Source: DATKPE01 sp033854175
GTDB taxonomy: Bacteria; Bacteroidota; Ignavibacteria; UBA10030; SZUA-254
DNA length: 64,000 nucleotides
Assembly (NCBI GenBank): GCA_033854175.1
Contig: JAWOKN010000006.1
Span: forward strand, 1 to 64,000
Reading direction: 5' to 3'
A program made the translations under genes and the position numbers. Positions within the stretch are counted from its first letter, which is position 1; each line of letters begins with the position of its first letter. The notes below the pieces were generated by a model that was not told the DNA's origin, did not search any database, and worked only from the letters and a program-made list of their open reading frames with translations. Shown one piece after another: positions 31,464 through 40,033 of this stretch.

Positions 31464-32672
31464 ATGGCACTTCGTGGTGACGCATACGAATATTTTCAGA
31501 ACGAACTCGAGGAACTCGAGGAGGCGGACCTCTATAAGGAGGAACGCTATATCCATTCCCCCCAGCGGGCTGAGATTGGCGTCGAATACCCCCCGAGGTC
31601 GGAAGTGAAGAGTGTTGTGAATCTCTGCGCGAATAATTACCTCGGCCTTTCCGATGATCCTGCCATCATCGGGGCCGTCAAGGACGGGCTCGACCGGTAC
31701 GGCTACGGGATGTCCTCCGTACGGTTTATCTGCGGCACACAGGATATCCATAAAATCCTGGAATCGAAGGTGTCCCGCTTTTTGGGGACCGAGGATACAA
31801 TCCTCTATTCATCCTGCTTCGACGCCAATACGGGCCTTTTCGAAACCCTCCTCGGCGAGGAGGATGCCATTATCTCCGATGAACTGAATCATGCCTCCAT
31901 TATCGACGGCATCCGCCTCTGCAAAGCCGACCGCCGCCGTTATAAACATCTCGACATGAACGACCTCGAACACCACCTCCGGGAAACTCAGTCAAAACGC
32001 TTCCGCATGATCGCAACCGACGGGGTCTTTTCAATGGACGGCCACCTCGCAAAACTCGGGGAAATCTCCGCCCTTGCGGAAAAGTATGACGCCATCCTCA
32101 TGGTCGATGATTCCCACGCCACGGGCTTTATCGGCAAAACAGGCCGGGGTACCGCAGAGTATTTCGGGATCACGGGAAAGATCGATATCCTTACAACCAC
32201 CTTCGGCAAGGCGCTCGGCGGTTCATCCGGAGGATGCGTCTCGGGCCGCAAAGTCCTCGTCGATATCCTCCGCCAGCGGTCACGACCATACCTTTTTTCA
32301 AATACCCTGAGCCCGATGATCGTTTCGGGAACAATCAGGGCCCTCGAGCTCCTCGAATCCTCCACACACCTCAGGGACAAACTCGAGGAAAATACGAAGT
32401 ATTTCAGGAGGAGAATCACCGAAATCGGTTTCAACGTCGAGGAGGGGATGCACCCCATCGTCCCGATCATGCTCCATGAAGCCCCGGTCGTCCAGACCAT
32501 GGCCCGGGCGCTCTATGATGAGGGGATTTATGTCGTCGGTTTTTTCTACCCCGTCGTCCCCCGCGGAAAAGCCAGAATACGGGTCCAGATCTCGGCCGCA
32601 CATGATAAAAAACACCTCGACAAGGCCCTCGATGCCTTCCAGTCGGTCGGGAAACAACTGGGCGTTCTGTAA
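31464..32672 (+). CDS. kbl: 2-amino-3-oxobutyrate CoA ligase (glycine C-acetyltransferase)
   Basis: 402 residues, colinear with the preceding gene (both have the PLP lysine at 249) and clearly its paralogue. This copy keeps the canonical Kbl residues: YSSCFDANTGLFETLL, ELNHASIIDGIRLCKAD, VDDSHATGFIGKTGRG, TTTFGKALGGSSGGCVSG, GFFYPVVPRGKARIRVQISAAH, ending AFQSVGKQLGVL as in E. coli. It splits 2-amino-3-oxobutyrate with CoA into glycine and acetyl-CoA, completing threonine breakdown started by the Tdh-like enzyme. A 71-base gap separates it from the first copy. Glycine produced can enter the glycine cleavage system (gcvT is in the window). Confidence 0.92.
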   Translation: MALRGDAYEYFQNELEELEEADLYKEERYIHSPQRAEIGVEYPPRSEVKSVVNLCANNYLGLSDDPAIIGAVKDGLDRYGYGMSSVRFICGTQDIHKILESKVSRFLGTEDTILYSSCFDANTGLFETLLGEEDAIISDELNHASIIDGIRLCKADRRRYKHLDMNDLEHHLRETQSKRFRMIATDGVFSMDGHLAKLGEISALAEKYDAILMVDDSHATGFIGKTGRGTAEYFGITGKIDILTTTFGKALGGSSGGCVSGRKVLVDILRQRSRPYLFSNTLSPMIVSGTIRALELLESSTHLRDKLEENTKYFRRRITEIGFNVEEGMHPIVPIMLHEAPVVQTMARALYDEGIYVVGFFYPVVPRGKARIRVQISAAHDKKHLDKALDAFQSVGKQLGVL

Positions 32673-32760
32673 AAAGCGGAGAGGCGGTGACGATGTTTTT
32701 CAGCCGGATTTTGCGTTAATTATAGTAGTGCTGTGTCTCACATCATTTAACTGATATCGT

Positions 32761-33852
32761 ATGAAAAAAGCTCTGAATGAAACAGCGGTTCTTGATGCTC
32801 TCAGAACTGTCCGCGATCCCGATCTTCACCGGGATATCGTATCACTGAATTTCGTAAAAAACCTCGTTATCCAGGACAACAGCGTACAGTTCTCAATCGA
32901 GCTGACAACCCCCGCATGCCCCGTCCGCGACGAAATGAAAATGCAGGCCGAACGCGCAATCCGCGACGAGATTGAAGGGGTCGGAAAAATCTCCATTGAA
33001 ATGACCTCCAACGTGAGGAATGCCCCCCGGCAACAGACGAACCTCCTTCCGGATGTCAAAAATACGATCGCCGTGGCAAGCGGGAAGGGGGGCGTCGGAA
33101 AATCGACGGTCGCCGTCAATCTTGCCGTCTCCCTCGCCCTCGACGGCGCCAGGGTCGGACTGATCGATGCCGATATCTACGGTCCCTCAATCCCCCTCAT
33201 GATGGGCATCAACGAACGCCCGCGGCTGGCGAATCAGAAGCTTGTCCCGCTCGAGGCATTCGGCGTCCGCGTGATGTCCATCGGGTTTCTCATCGATCCC
33301 CTCCAGGCCGTCATCTGGCGCGGACCGATGGTCAGCGGCGCCCTGAAACAGTTCATGTCGGATGTCCAGTGGGGCGAGCTCGATTACCTCGTGTTTGATC
33401 TTCCGCCGGGGACCGGCGACATTCACCTGACGCTCGTTCAGACCATCCCCCTGACGGGCGCCGTCGTCGTCACCACACCACAGGATATTTCCCTGGCCGA
33501 CGCGAGAAAGGCCTGTAAGATGTTCGAGAAGGTCAATGTCCCCGTTCTGGGCATTATCGAAAATATGAGCTATTTCATCTGCGGCCATTGCGGCCACCGC
33601 GAGGATATTTATGCCACGGGGGGAGGAAAAAAAGCCGCCCTGGAACTGCAGATCCCCTACCTGGGTGAGATACCGATTTATACCCCGATCCGCATCGGGG
33701 GAGACGAGGGGAAACCGATCGTCATCCTTGAACCCGCCGCCGAACAGACGAACATGATCCGGCAGATCGCCAGGAATATGGCCGCACAAATCAGCATCCG
33801 GCAGTTTTCACAGGAGTCGGCCGGCGGTCTTGAAATTAACCTCAATGGATGA
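32761..33852 (+). CDS. mrp: Mrp/ApbC-family Fe-S cluster carrier ATPase
   Basis: 363 residues. An N-terminal MIP18/DUF59 domain (VLDALRTVRDPDLHRDIVSLNFVKNLVI) is fused to a ParA-like P-loop domain with the deviant Walker A VASGKGGVGKSTVAVNLA, DADIYGPSIPLMMG and FDLPPGTGDIHLTLVQT. The pair of cysteines in NMSYFICGHCGHRED binds a bridging Fe-S cluster in dimers of this family. It delivers clusters to apo-proteins. The next gene is an Nfu-type scaffold overlapping by four bases, a functional pairing. Likely clients nearby are the KorAB ferredoxin oxidoreductase and radical or Fe-S enzymes elsewhere. Confidence 0.95.
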   Translation: MKKALNETAVLDALRTVRDPDLHRDIVSLNFVKNLVIQDNSVQFSIELTTPACPVRDEMKMQAERAIRDEIEGVGKISIEMTSNVRNAPRQQTNLLPDVKNTIAVASGKGGVGKSTVAVNLAVSLALDGARVGLIDADIYGPSIPLMMGINERPRLANQKLVPLEAFGVRVMSIGFLIDPLQAVIWRGPMVSGALKQFMSDVQWGELDYLVFDLPPGTGDIHLTLVQTIPLTGAVVVTTPQDISLADARKACKMFEKVNVPVLGIIENMSYFICGHCGHREDIYATGGGKKAALELQIPYLGEIPIYTPIRIGGDEGKPIVILEPAAEQTNMIRQIARNMAAQISIRQFSQESAGGLEINLNG

Positions 33853-34112
33853 TCCTCCGTATGACGGACCAGACCGATACAACGGCTCTTCGTGAGAAAA
33901 TTGAGGCGGCCCTCGATGTCTGCAGGCCGTTTCTTCACGCCGACGGCGGGGAAGTGGAGATCAGCAGGATTTGTGAGGGAGGAGTCGTCGAACTCCGCTT
34001 TCATGGTACGTGCGCCATGTGCGCAATGTCAAAAATGACCCTCCGGGCCGGGATTGAACGTGCCATCCTCCGCAGCGTTCCCGAAATCAGGCGCGTCGAA
34101 TCAGTCGGTTGA
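33849..34112 (+). CDS. NifU C-terminal-domain (Nfu) Fe-S scaffold
   Basis: 87 residues from the ATG overlapping the mrp stop; an alternative ATG four codons on (33861) fits equally well. Almost the whole protein is the NifU-C domain: LREKIEAALDVCRPFLHADGGEVEIS and the cluster-binding CAMC within FHGTCAMCAMSKMTLRAGIERAIL. It assembles or transfers [4Fe-4S] clusters together with Mrp. Its last 12 bases overlap the end of the convergent ftsE-like gene, so the plus-strand gene run stops here without room for a terminator. Confidence 0.93.
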   Translation: MILRMTDQTDTTALREKIEAALDVCRPFLHADGGEVEISRICEGGVVELRFHGTCAMCAMSKMTLRAGIERAILRSVPEIRRVESVG

Positions 34113-34775
34113 TGCCGCCCGTCCCCCCTCGCTCAACATGCCGTCGTGCAGCACGACGATCCGCCCGCCTGCCGCCTTCGCAAGATTGTAATCGTGCGTG
34201 GCGACGATGACCGCCGTCCCCTGGGCGTTGATCTGCTGCAGGAGACGCAGGATGTCGCTTGCGGATGCATGATCGAGATTCGCCGTCGGTTCGTCCGCCA
34301 GAAGCGCCTGCGGCTCGTTCACGATGGCCCTGGCGATGACCACCCGCTGCTGCTCACCGCCGGAGAGTTCCGACGGCATCTGATTGCGTTTGTGGCTCAA
34401 TCCCGTGTCTGCAAGAATCCGGAGCGTGCGGCTGTTGACCTCCTCCCGCCCTAACCCCGTCACCTCCATCGGGAATGCAACGTTCTCAAAGACATTCCGG
34501 TCCTCGAGGAGTTTGTAATCCTGAAAGACGACTCCCAGAGACCGCCGGACCTTGGGGATGTCCTTTTTCCTGATCGTCGAGGAGTTGAATTCCCCCACGT
34601 TGACGGTCCCGCGCCCCGGGAGGAGATCGAAATAGATCAGACGCAGAAGGGTGGTTTTCCCCACGCCCGATTCGCCCACGATGGAGATGATTTCCCCCGG
34701 GTGAATGTGCAGGGTGATGTCCCTGAGGACCGGTTCGCCGTTGAATGTCACCGATACGCCTTTGAAGTCGATCAT
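34101..34775 (-). CDS. ftsE: FtsE-like ABC transporter ATPase
   Basis: 224 residues. Walker A is GESGVGKTTLL, the Q-loop VVFQDYKLL, the signature LSGGEQQRVVIARA, Walker B ALLADEPTANLD and the switch ATHD. The start MIDFKGVSVTFNGEPVLRDITLHI and FENVAFPMEVTG match cell-division FtsE. With FtsX it would control septal peptidoglycan hydrolases. No ftsX is adjacent: the upstream neighbour is pdxA, overlapping by four bases, and the downstream neighbour is the convergent nfu. It therefore works with a distant partner, or is another member of the FtsE/LolD/MacB ATPase group. Two FtsX-like permeases lie at 62.1-64 kb. Confidence 0.82.
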   Translation of the reverse strand: MIDFKGVSVTFNGEPVLRDITLHIHPGEIISIVGESGVGKTTLLRLIYFDLLPGRGTVNVGEFNSSTIRKKDIPKVRRSLGVVFQDYKLLEDRNVFENVAFPMEVTGLGREEVNSRTLRILADTGLSHKRNQMPSELSGGEQQRVVIARAIVNEPQALLADEPTANLDHASASDILRLLQQINAQGTAVIVATHDYNLAKAAGGRIVVLHDGMLSEGGRAASTD

Positions 34776-35803
34776 AAACGTTGTCTTCTCTTTGCTATGT
34801 GTGCTGCCAGTCTAATCGCCTGGATCATGCTCCGGGGATCCGCCTGACCCTTGCCGGCAATGTCAAATGCCGTCCCGTGATCGGGCGATGTCCGGACGAC
34901 CTTGAGACCCGCCGAATAATTCACCCCCGTTGAAAAGAACTGCATCTTGAACGGGATCAATCCCTGATCGTGATACATCGCCAGCGTGAGATCGTAATTC
35001 CGGAACCGCGCCCTTCCCCAGAATCCATCCGCAGGGAACGGACCGTCGATCCTGTCCCCCCGCCGCTGAAATTTGCGCACGACAGGAATGATCGTCGCCT
35101 TCTCGTCCTTCCCGAGCATGCCGTTCTCACCGGCGTGCGGGTTCAGCCCGAGGACCGCCACATGCGGCGATGTTACCCCGAAGTCGTTTCTGAGCGACGT
35201 GAGTATGGTCGTGAGCTTCCCCGACAAATAGTTTTTGGTGAGCACCCGGGCGATGGTCTTCACCGGGATGTGAATGGTCGCAAGTGCGACGCGGATCGCC
35301 CCGCTGACGAACATCATCACGACATTCCGCGAATTGGTGTATTCCGCAAGCATGTCGGTTTGCCCCGGGAACCTGTATCCTGCCCTGACCAACGCCTCTT
35401 TCGAAACCGGCGCGGTGACCATTCCGTCCAGTTCACCCCTGCTGCAGAGCAAGGCCGCGTGAGCAACCGATTCGGCCGCCAGAAGACCGCTCTGACGGGT
35501 GAACGTGCCGGGCGTAATCTTGATTTTTTTCCTTCCCCAGGGGTCGATGACTCCCACCCTACCCCCCGGGCGTGCATCCTTCGCCGACGCAATTTCTTCC
35601 ACACTCACACCCAGGTTGAACATGCCGCTGAATAATGGATAAATTTCGGCCGGTCCGATGAGAACCGGAATGCATGCATCCTGTACCTGCGGAGTACGTA
35701 CGCTTCTGAGCGCAATTTCGGGTCCGATTCCGTTGAAATCACCGAGCGTGATGCCGATGACCGGTTTTTCGCCCGCCGGAATGGATTCTCCGCGTTCAGT
35801 CAT
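34772..35803 (-). CDS. pdxA: 4-hydroxythreonine-4-phosphate dehydrogenase
   Basis: 343 residues. PdxA oxidises 4-phosphohydroxy-threonine in the DXP-dependent route to pyridoxal phosphate. Seen: PVIGITLGDFNGIGPEIALRSV, TAPVSKEAL, YRFPGQTDMLAEYT (metal His position changed to Asp-Met context), LGLNPHAGENGMLG and the C-terminal YHDQGLIPFKMQFFSTGVNYSAGLKVVRTSPDHGTAFDIAGKG, which carries metal- and substrate-binding His and Asp. Its product cofactor is used by the Kbl enzymes in the window. It overlaps ftsE by four bases and the GWxTD gene by eight, so the three form one transcription unit. Confidence 0.93.
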   Translation of the reverse strand: MTERGESIPAGEKPVIGITLGDFNGIGPEIALRSVRTPQVQDACIPVLIGPAEIYPLFSGMFNLGVSVEEIASAKDARPGGRVGVIDPWGRKKIKITPGTFTRQSGLLAAESVAHAALLCSRGELDGMVTAPVSKEALVRAGYRFPGQTDMLAEYTNSRNVVMMFVSGAIRVALATIHIPVKTIARVLTKNYLSGKLTTILTSLRNDFGVTSPHVAVLGLNPHAGENGMLGKDEKATIIPVVRKFQRRGDRIDGPFPADGFWGRARFRNYDLTLAMYHDQGLIPFKMQFFSTGVNYSAGLKVVRTSPDHGTAFDIAGKGQADPRSMIQAIRLAAHIAKRRQRL

Positions 35804-37145
35804 TTGAGGAGATTAAGGTGAAATTCCCCTGACGGCTTTCGTCGACAAAAACAAAGTGTTTCTGAAGAGGTGCATAATCCCAGATCTCACGCGGCGCCGC
35901 GTCCGGCTGCATGATATTCTGAACCCGTGTGGGAGGGCCGTAGAGCATGTAGATCCGCCCCCGGTCCGTTTCAGCCCCGTTGGGATTTTTCAGCGTCCCG
36001 AAATGCGAGATTGCATAGTCGGCCCGCTTGTAGTATTCAGCCATCACCTCGTTCTTCGCCGTCAACGGAGTGGGATCGCGCTGCTTCCAGAAACGCTCAA
36101 ACAGGGAGTCCCGCTCGTCATCCCGCGCATGCCGGATTTTCTGGTACTCCGTGTCGGACATGATGTAGCGGAGGAGCGCGATCGCGAGATCCTGATCCCG
36201 CAACGACCGCGGCATGTCAAGCCAGCGTATCTGGAAACGATGGCTCGCCTTTTTTTCCACACCGCCGCAGGCCAGGCGAAATTCCATCTCGTACTCTCCC
36301 AGTTGGAACGAATCCGTGGGGAGAACGGCCGAGAGAAGGTCATAATGCCCCCCCGGGGAGCTCGTTTGCCTGTAGGAAAACCCTGAATCGCTGAAAACCG
36401 GGACCAGGAGACCTGGAGTGACCACAAAGGTGTTCATCGATGAATCACCCAGTATGGGCTTCCTGCCCGGTTGCCCGCGCAGCCGCTTGTAGATCCGTAC
36501 CGACACGCGGAGTGACTCGGCGGGAAGCGGCAACTTCAGCTGCGCGATCACCTGAACCTTCGCCCCGAAGGGTACCGTCTCATTGTAGTTCAACGGGATG
36601 ATCGGAGCCGATGTGTCGCGTACGGACGGATCCGTGAGGATAAGGTCGCAGAAATCGAGCTGCTCCCCTGAAAAATCCCTGAGCCTGATGACCCTCGATT
36701 TGTCGAGAAAATGCCGCTCCGATTCCCTGTCATTGACCTCGACCACGAGAGAATATTCACCGGGGGCCAGCGATGCGGATGTGCCGCCGACCAGAAATTT
36801 CCCCTTCAGGGAATCCGGATCGGATACGTCCGCCTCGAGCCGGCGCTCGACCAGGCTCCGCGCGACCGACATTTTTGATGAATCAAGGATTTCAATAGCA
36901 ATGTCGGAAATGCCCGAAAACGGTTTGCTCGCCGTGAGAGATCTGTTTTTGACGAAAATGAAAAAATCGTACGGTATCCTGTAGAGGACGTCAACCCTGC
37001 TTTTCAGGGGGTCGGATGCGGGGAAATTGTGGGTTTCATAAAACACAGGCCGTCCTGCCTCCCGTGGCCCCTCCGGGCGGCGCTGACCGTGTGCCGGGGA
37101 TGAGAGAAGTATCACGAGAATCGTACAGTTGATCAATTTTCGCAT
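35796..37145 (-). CDS. Secreted GWxTD-domain protein
   Basis: 449 residues. The start at 37145 is chosen because it begins a signal peptide (MRKLINCTILVILLSSPAHGQ); the frame runs 75 codons further upstream without resemblance to anything. The middle is beta-rich. The C-terminal 130 residues are the GWxTD domain of FCB and related phyla: LLRYIMSDTEYQKIRHARDDERDSLFERFWKQRDPTP, NEVMAEYYKRADYAISHF and TDRGRIYMLYGPPTRVQ. Oddity: the motif that names the family reads GAETD here, so the tryptophan is replaced. The function of the family is unknown; its members are exported. It overlaps pdxA by eight bases. Confidence 0.82.
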   Translation of the reverse strand: MRKLINCTILVILLSSPAHGQRRPEGPREAGRPVFYETHNFPASDPLKSRVDVLYRIPYDFFIFVKNRSLTASKPFSGISDIAIEILDSSKMSVARSLVERRLEADVSDPDSLKGKFLVGGTSASLAPGEYSLVVEVNDRESERHFLDKSRVIRLRDFSGEQLDFCDLILTDPSVRDTSAPIIPLNYNETVPFGAKVQVIAQLKLPLPAESLRVSVRIYKRLRGQPGRKPILGDSSMNTFVVTPGLLVPVFSDSGFSYRQTSSPGGHYDLLSAVLPTDSFQLGEYEMEFRLACGGVEKKASHRFQIRWLDMPRSLRDQDLAIALLRYIMSDTEYQKIRHARDDERDSLFERFWKQRDPTPLTAKNEVMAEYYKRADYAISHFGTLKNPNGAETDRGRIYMLYGPPTRVQNIMQPDAAPREIWDYAPLQKHFVFVDESRQGNFTLISSND

Positions 37146-37223
37146 AATGGAAGGCGCTTGCGGCCTTAAAAGAAATTTACTAACGGCGTCGACGAAATGC
37201 AAGATTGGAGGGATTGCACACCC

Positions 37224-37258
37224 ACCCCCCCGGGGGGTAACAAACCCCCGGAAGGGGG
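37224..37258. other. Pair of GC-rich hairpins between pepA and the GWxTD gene
   Basis: ACCCCCCC followed directly by GGGGGGT (37224-37238), and CCCCC-GGAA-GGGGG (37245-37258). The second has a GNRA-type loop on the plus strand. Both lie past the pepA stop on the minus strand and could slow or end that transcript, but no T-run follows. Confidence 0.35.
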
Positions 37259-37383
37259 CCGAGGGACAAAATATTTCTACCGGTATTCTTGCGACCACCC
37301 GACGCGGGCGGATTTCCGGACTCATGTTTCCATGCCGCCACCTGAAGCCGTGGCACTTCTCCTTGTGCATCCCGGTAGGCCCG

Positions 37384-38886
37384 CTACCCGAGCCCTTTCA
37401 AAAATTCAACGAGCAGCCGTACCCCGACACCCGATCCGCCCTTCGGCGCATAGGGGTGATGCTCCTCCAGAATTGCCGTGCCGGCGATGTCGAGATGCAC
37501 CCATTTGTACTTTCCGATGAATTTTTTCAGGAATAATGCCGCCGTGATCGCCCCCGCCCACCGCCCGCCGACGTTTTTTACATCCGCAATGTCGCTTTTG
37601 ATCTGTTTTTCGTACTCCTCAAACAACGGGAGCTGCCAGACCCGTTCATAGGTTTTCTCCCCCGCCTTCCGGAGCTGCTTCATCACTTCATCGCTGGTTC
37701 CCATCATCCCCGTCGCATGCTGCCCGAGCGCTACCACGCATGCACCGGTCAACGTGGCCAGATCGATCACGATGTCGGGTTTCAGCGTCGCTGCGTAGGC
37801 AAGCGCGTCCGCAAGGATTAAACGTCCTTCTGCATCGGTGTTGTCCACCTCCGAGGTCATCCCGCCGTAATGCGTGATGATGTCGCCGGGACGCATCGCA
37901 GAACCCCCGAGGAGGTTTTCCGTCGACGGGATGAGACCGGTCAGATGGACCGGCAGCCTTAACCTCGCCGCCGCTTCAATCGTGCCGATCACCGACGCCG
38001 CACCCGACATGTCCATCTTCATCTCCGACATCCCCGCAGCGGGTTTGATCGATATGCCCCCCGCATCGAATGTTATCCCCTTGCCGATGAGAACAATACC
38101 GGGCAGCCCTTTGGTGTTGTTGTACTCAAGATGAATGAACCGCGCCGGATGGTTGCTCCCGGAGTTCACCGCCAGAAGTCCCCCGAAACCGGCTTTCTCG
38201 ATTCTCTTTTTGTCCCATATGGTGATCGAGTATCCAAAACGCTCGGCCGATTTCCTTGCAGCCTCCGCCAGCGTCTCGGGATAGATCTCATTGGCGGGAG
38301 CGTTTTCAAGATCCCGGGCCAGCATCGTCCCTTCACAGATGATCGTGGCGTCATGTACACCCTTCCTGATGACCTTCTCATCCTCGCGTGCCTCGCCGGC
38401 GAGGATGATTTCCGACACCCTGGTCACCGGTGATTCCTTCCGGGTCTGGTATTTGTCGAAACTGTAGAGCGAGAGGAGGGATCCTTCCGTGACCGCCGTG
38501 ACATGATCGTAGAGTGATCCGCATTCGGGCGTGTTCTTTGCCGATCCGAGGACGAAGGCAAGCGAACTGCAGTGGCCTTCCTTGGCGTGCTTGGCCGCCG
38601 CAGCCGCGGCCTGGCGGTAGCGCTCGAGAGTGCATTTTTCCCTTTTCCCGAGCCCGATCAGAAAAAGACGGGGAGCACGGATTTTTCGGTCGGTGGTGAA
38701 TTCCAGAATCTGGTTTTCCTTCCCCGTGAACCTGTGGATATCGATTGCCGTGTCGAGTTTTTTCCCGAACAATTTCCTGAGCCTGGCCTGGCTTTCCCGG
38801 AACAGGGCCGGGTCTTCATGCACAAAATAGGTTGCGGCATCCGCACGGAGCCGCCCGAGGAGGGAGATTTCTGTCCTGACTTTCAT
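37384..38886 (-). CDS. pepA: Leucyl aminopeptidase (M17, PepA)
   Basis: 500 residues, the normal length. The N-terminal macro-like domain is followed by the catalytic domain with metal and active-site motifs: VLIGKGITFDAGGISIKP (Lys and Asp ligands), MKMDMSGAASVIG and the family signature NTDAEGRLILADALAYA. The end of the domain carries GGRWAGAITAALFLKKFIGKYKWVHLDIAGTA. It removes N-terminal residues from peptides using two metal ions, usually as a cytoplasmic hexamer; in some bacteria it also binds DNA. No signal peptide is present. It is separated from the GWxTD gene by about 240 bases containing GC-rich hairpins, so it probably has its own transcription unit. Confidence 0.95.
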   Translation of the reverse strand: MKVRTEISLLGRLRADAATYFVHEDPALFRESQARLRKLFGKKLDTAIDIHRFTGKENQILEFTTDRKIRAPRLFLIGLGKREKCTLERYRQAAAAAAKHAKEGHCSSLAFVLGSAKNTPECGSLYDHVTAVTEGSLLSLYSFDKYQTRKESPVTRVSEIILAGEAREDEKVIRKGVHDATIICEGTMLARDLENAPANEIYPETLAEAARKSAERFGYSITIWDKKRIEKAGFGGLLAVNSGSNHPARFIHLEYNNTKGLPGIVLIGKGITFDAGGISIKPAAGMSEMKMDMSGAASVIGTIEAAARLRLPVHLTGLIPSTENLLGGSAMRPGDIITHYGGMTSEVDNTDAEGRLILADALAYAATLKPDIVIDLATLTGACVVALGQHATGMMGTSDEVMKQLRKAGEKTYERVWQLPLFEEYEKQIKSDIADVKNVGGRWAGAITAALFLKKFIGKYKWVHLDIAGTAILEEHHPYAPKGGSGVGVRLLVEFLKGLG

Positions 38887-38941
38887 AAACGCTCTTCTTT
38901 CGATGGATGATGTGGAATTGTCTGGAACGGGCCCCCGACCG

Positions 38942-39964
38942 TCACCTGGAGCCGTTTCCGTGGTTTAGGTATTTTTTTGCCCTGTCGACGACGTCCCGGA
39001 CCGCCTCCTCAAGCGAGATGTCGACGAGCCGGGCCCCGGCAGCGTTGAAATGCCCCCCACCGCCGAATTCGGCGGCAAGCTGGTTCACCGGAATATCACC
39101 CTTGGAACGAAAACTGATCTTCACGCCGTTGATGAGCTCGTTGAAGAGAATGCCGATCACCACACCCCGGATACTCATCGGATAGGTCGTAAAATTGTCG
39201 GTCTCAACCTCCGTCGTCCCCGTGTCGTGGAACATTTTCTGTGTGCATGTTACGTAGGCCAGCTTCCCCTCGTATGCGGTTTTCATCGAATCGAGAACCT
39301 CCCCCATGAGACGCATCCTCCCGGTGGTCCATTGCTCATAGACATTGACGTAACATGCCGTCGGATCGGCACCGTGGGCGATGAGATCGGCCGCGATCTG
39401 GTGGATTTCGGGATCGGTCCGGGGATAACGGAAGGATCCCGTGTCAGTCATGATCGCGGTGTAGAGCTGCGTCGCAATGTCGGAGGTGACCGGAATTTCC
39501 ATCGCCCGGAAGAGCTTGTAGATCAATTCCCCGGTTGATGTGGCCTCGTCGTCGACGAGGTAGTATGCACCGAACGGATGGGGTTCAAGATGGTGGTCGA
39601 TGATGAGTTTCGGGGCCCGCGACTGCAGCACGAACGGTTCGATGCTCCGCAGACGGTTGGGATGGTTTGTATCGGCAATCACGATGAGATCGGCGCCGAG
39701 GATCATCTCGCGGTGCGTTTCAGGCACGAAATGGATGATCAGATGATCCGGATCAAGCCATGTGTAATTATCGGGGGTCGAGTTGTGATTGATGATGCGG
39801 GGCTCCTTCCCGAGATGCCGCATCGCCGCAGCAAACGCAAGCTCCGAACCGAGTGCGTCACCGTCGGGATTGACGTGCGTCGTGATGACGATCCGCCGCG
39901 CAGCGGTGATCACCCGCCGTATCTCGTCCGGGAGCCGGAATGGCCCTTTCGTCGTTTCGTTCAT
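38942..39964 (-). CDS. nrnA: DHH/DHHA1 phosphoesterase, NrnA-like
   Basis: 340 residues. The DHH domain shows THVNPDGDALGSELAF, IVIADTNHPNRL and IIDHHLEPHPFG, all metal-binding. EATSTGELIYKLF and IMTDTGSFRYPRTDPEIH follow, and the DHHA1 domain ends with GGGGHFNAAGARL. NrnA-type enzymes degrade short oligoribonucleotides and can convert 3'-phosphoadenosine 5'-phosphate to AMP. In organisms without Orn they are the main nanoRNase. Related proteins act on cyclic di-AMP or pApA, which cannot be excluded. It stands between pepA (55-base gap) and korB. Confidence 0.9.
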   Translation of the reverse strand: MNETTKGPFRLPDEIRRVITAARRIVITTHVNPDGDALGSELAFAAAMRHLGKEPRIINHNSTPDNYTWLDPDHLIIHFVPETHREMILGADLIVIADTNHPNRLRSIEPFVLQSRAPKLIIDHHLEPHPFGAYYLVDDEATSTGELIYKLFRAMEIPVTSDIATQLYTAIMTDTGSFRYPRTDPEIHQIAADLIAHGADPTACYVNVYEQWTTGRMRLMGEVLDSMKTAYEGKLAYVTCTQKMFHDTGTTEVETDNFTTYPMSIRGVVIGILFNELINGVKISFRSKGDIPVNQLAAEFGGGGHFNAAGARLVDISLEEAVRDVVDRAKKYLNHGNGSR

Positions 39965-40033
39965 GACGGAAAATAATAAAATGGCGAGAAAAATGTTCTC
40001 GCCATGGGATTTAATCCTTCCTTCTGCCGTTTG

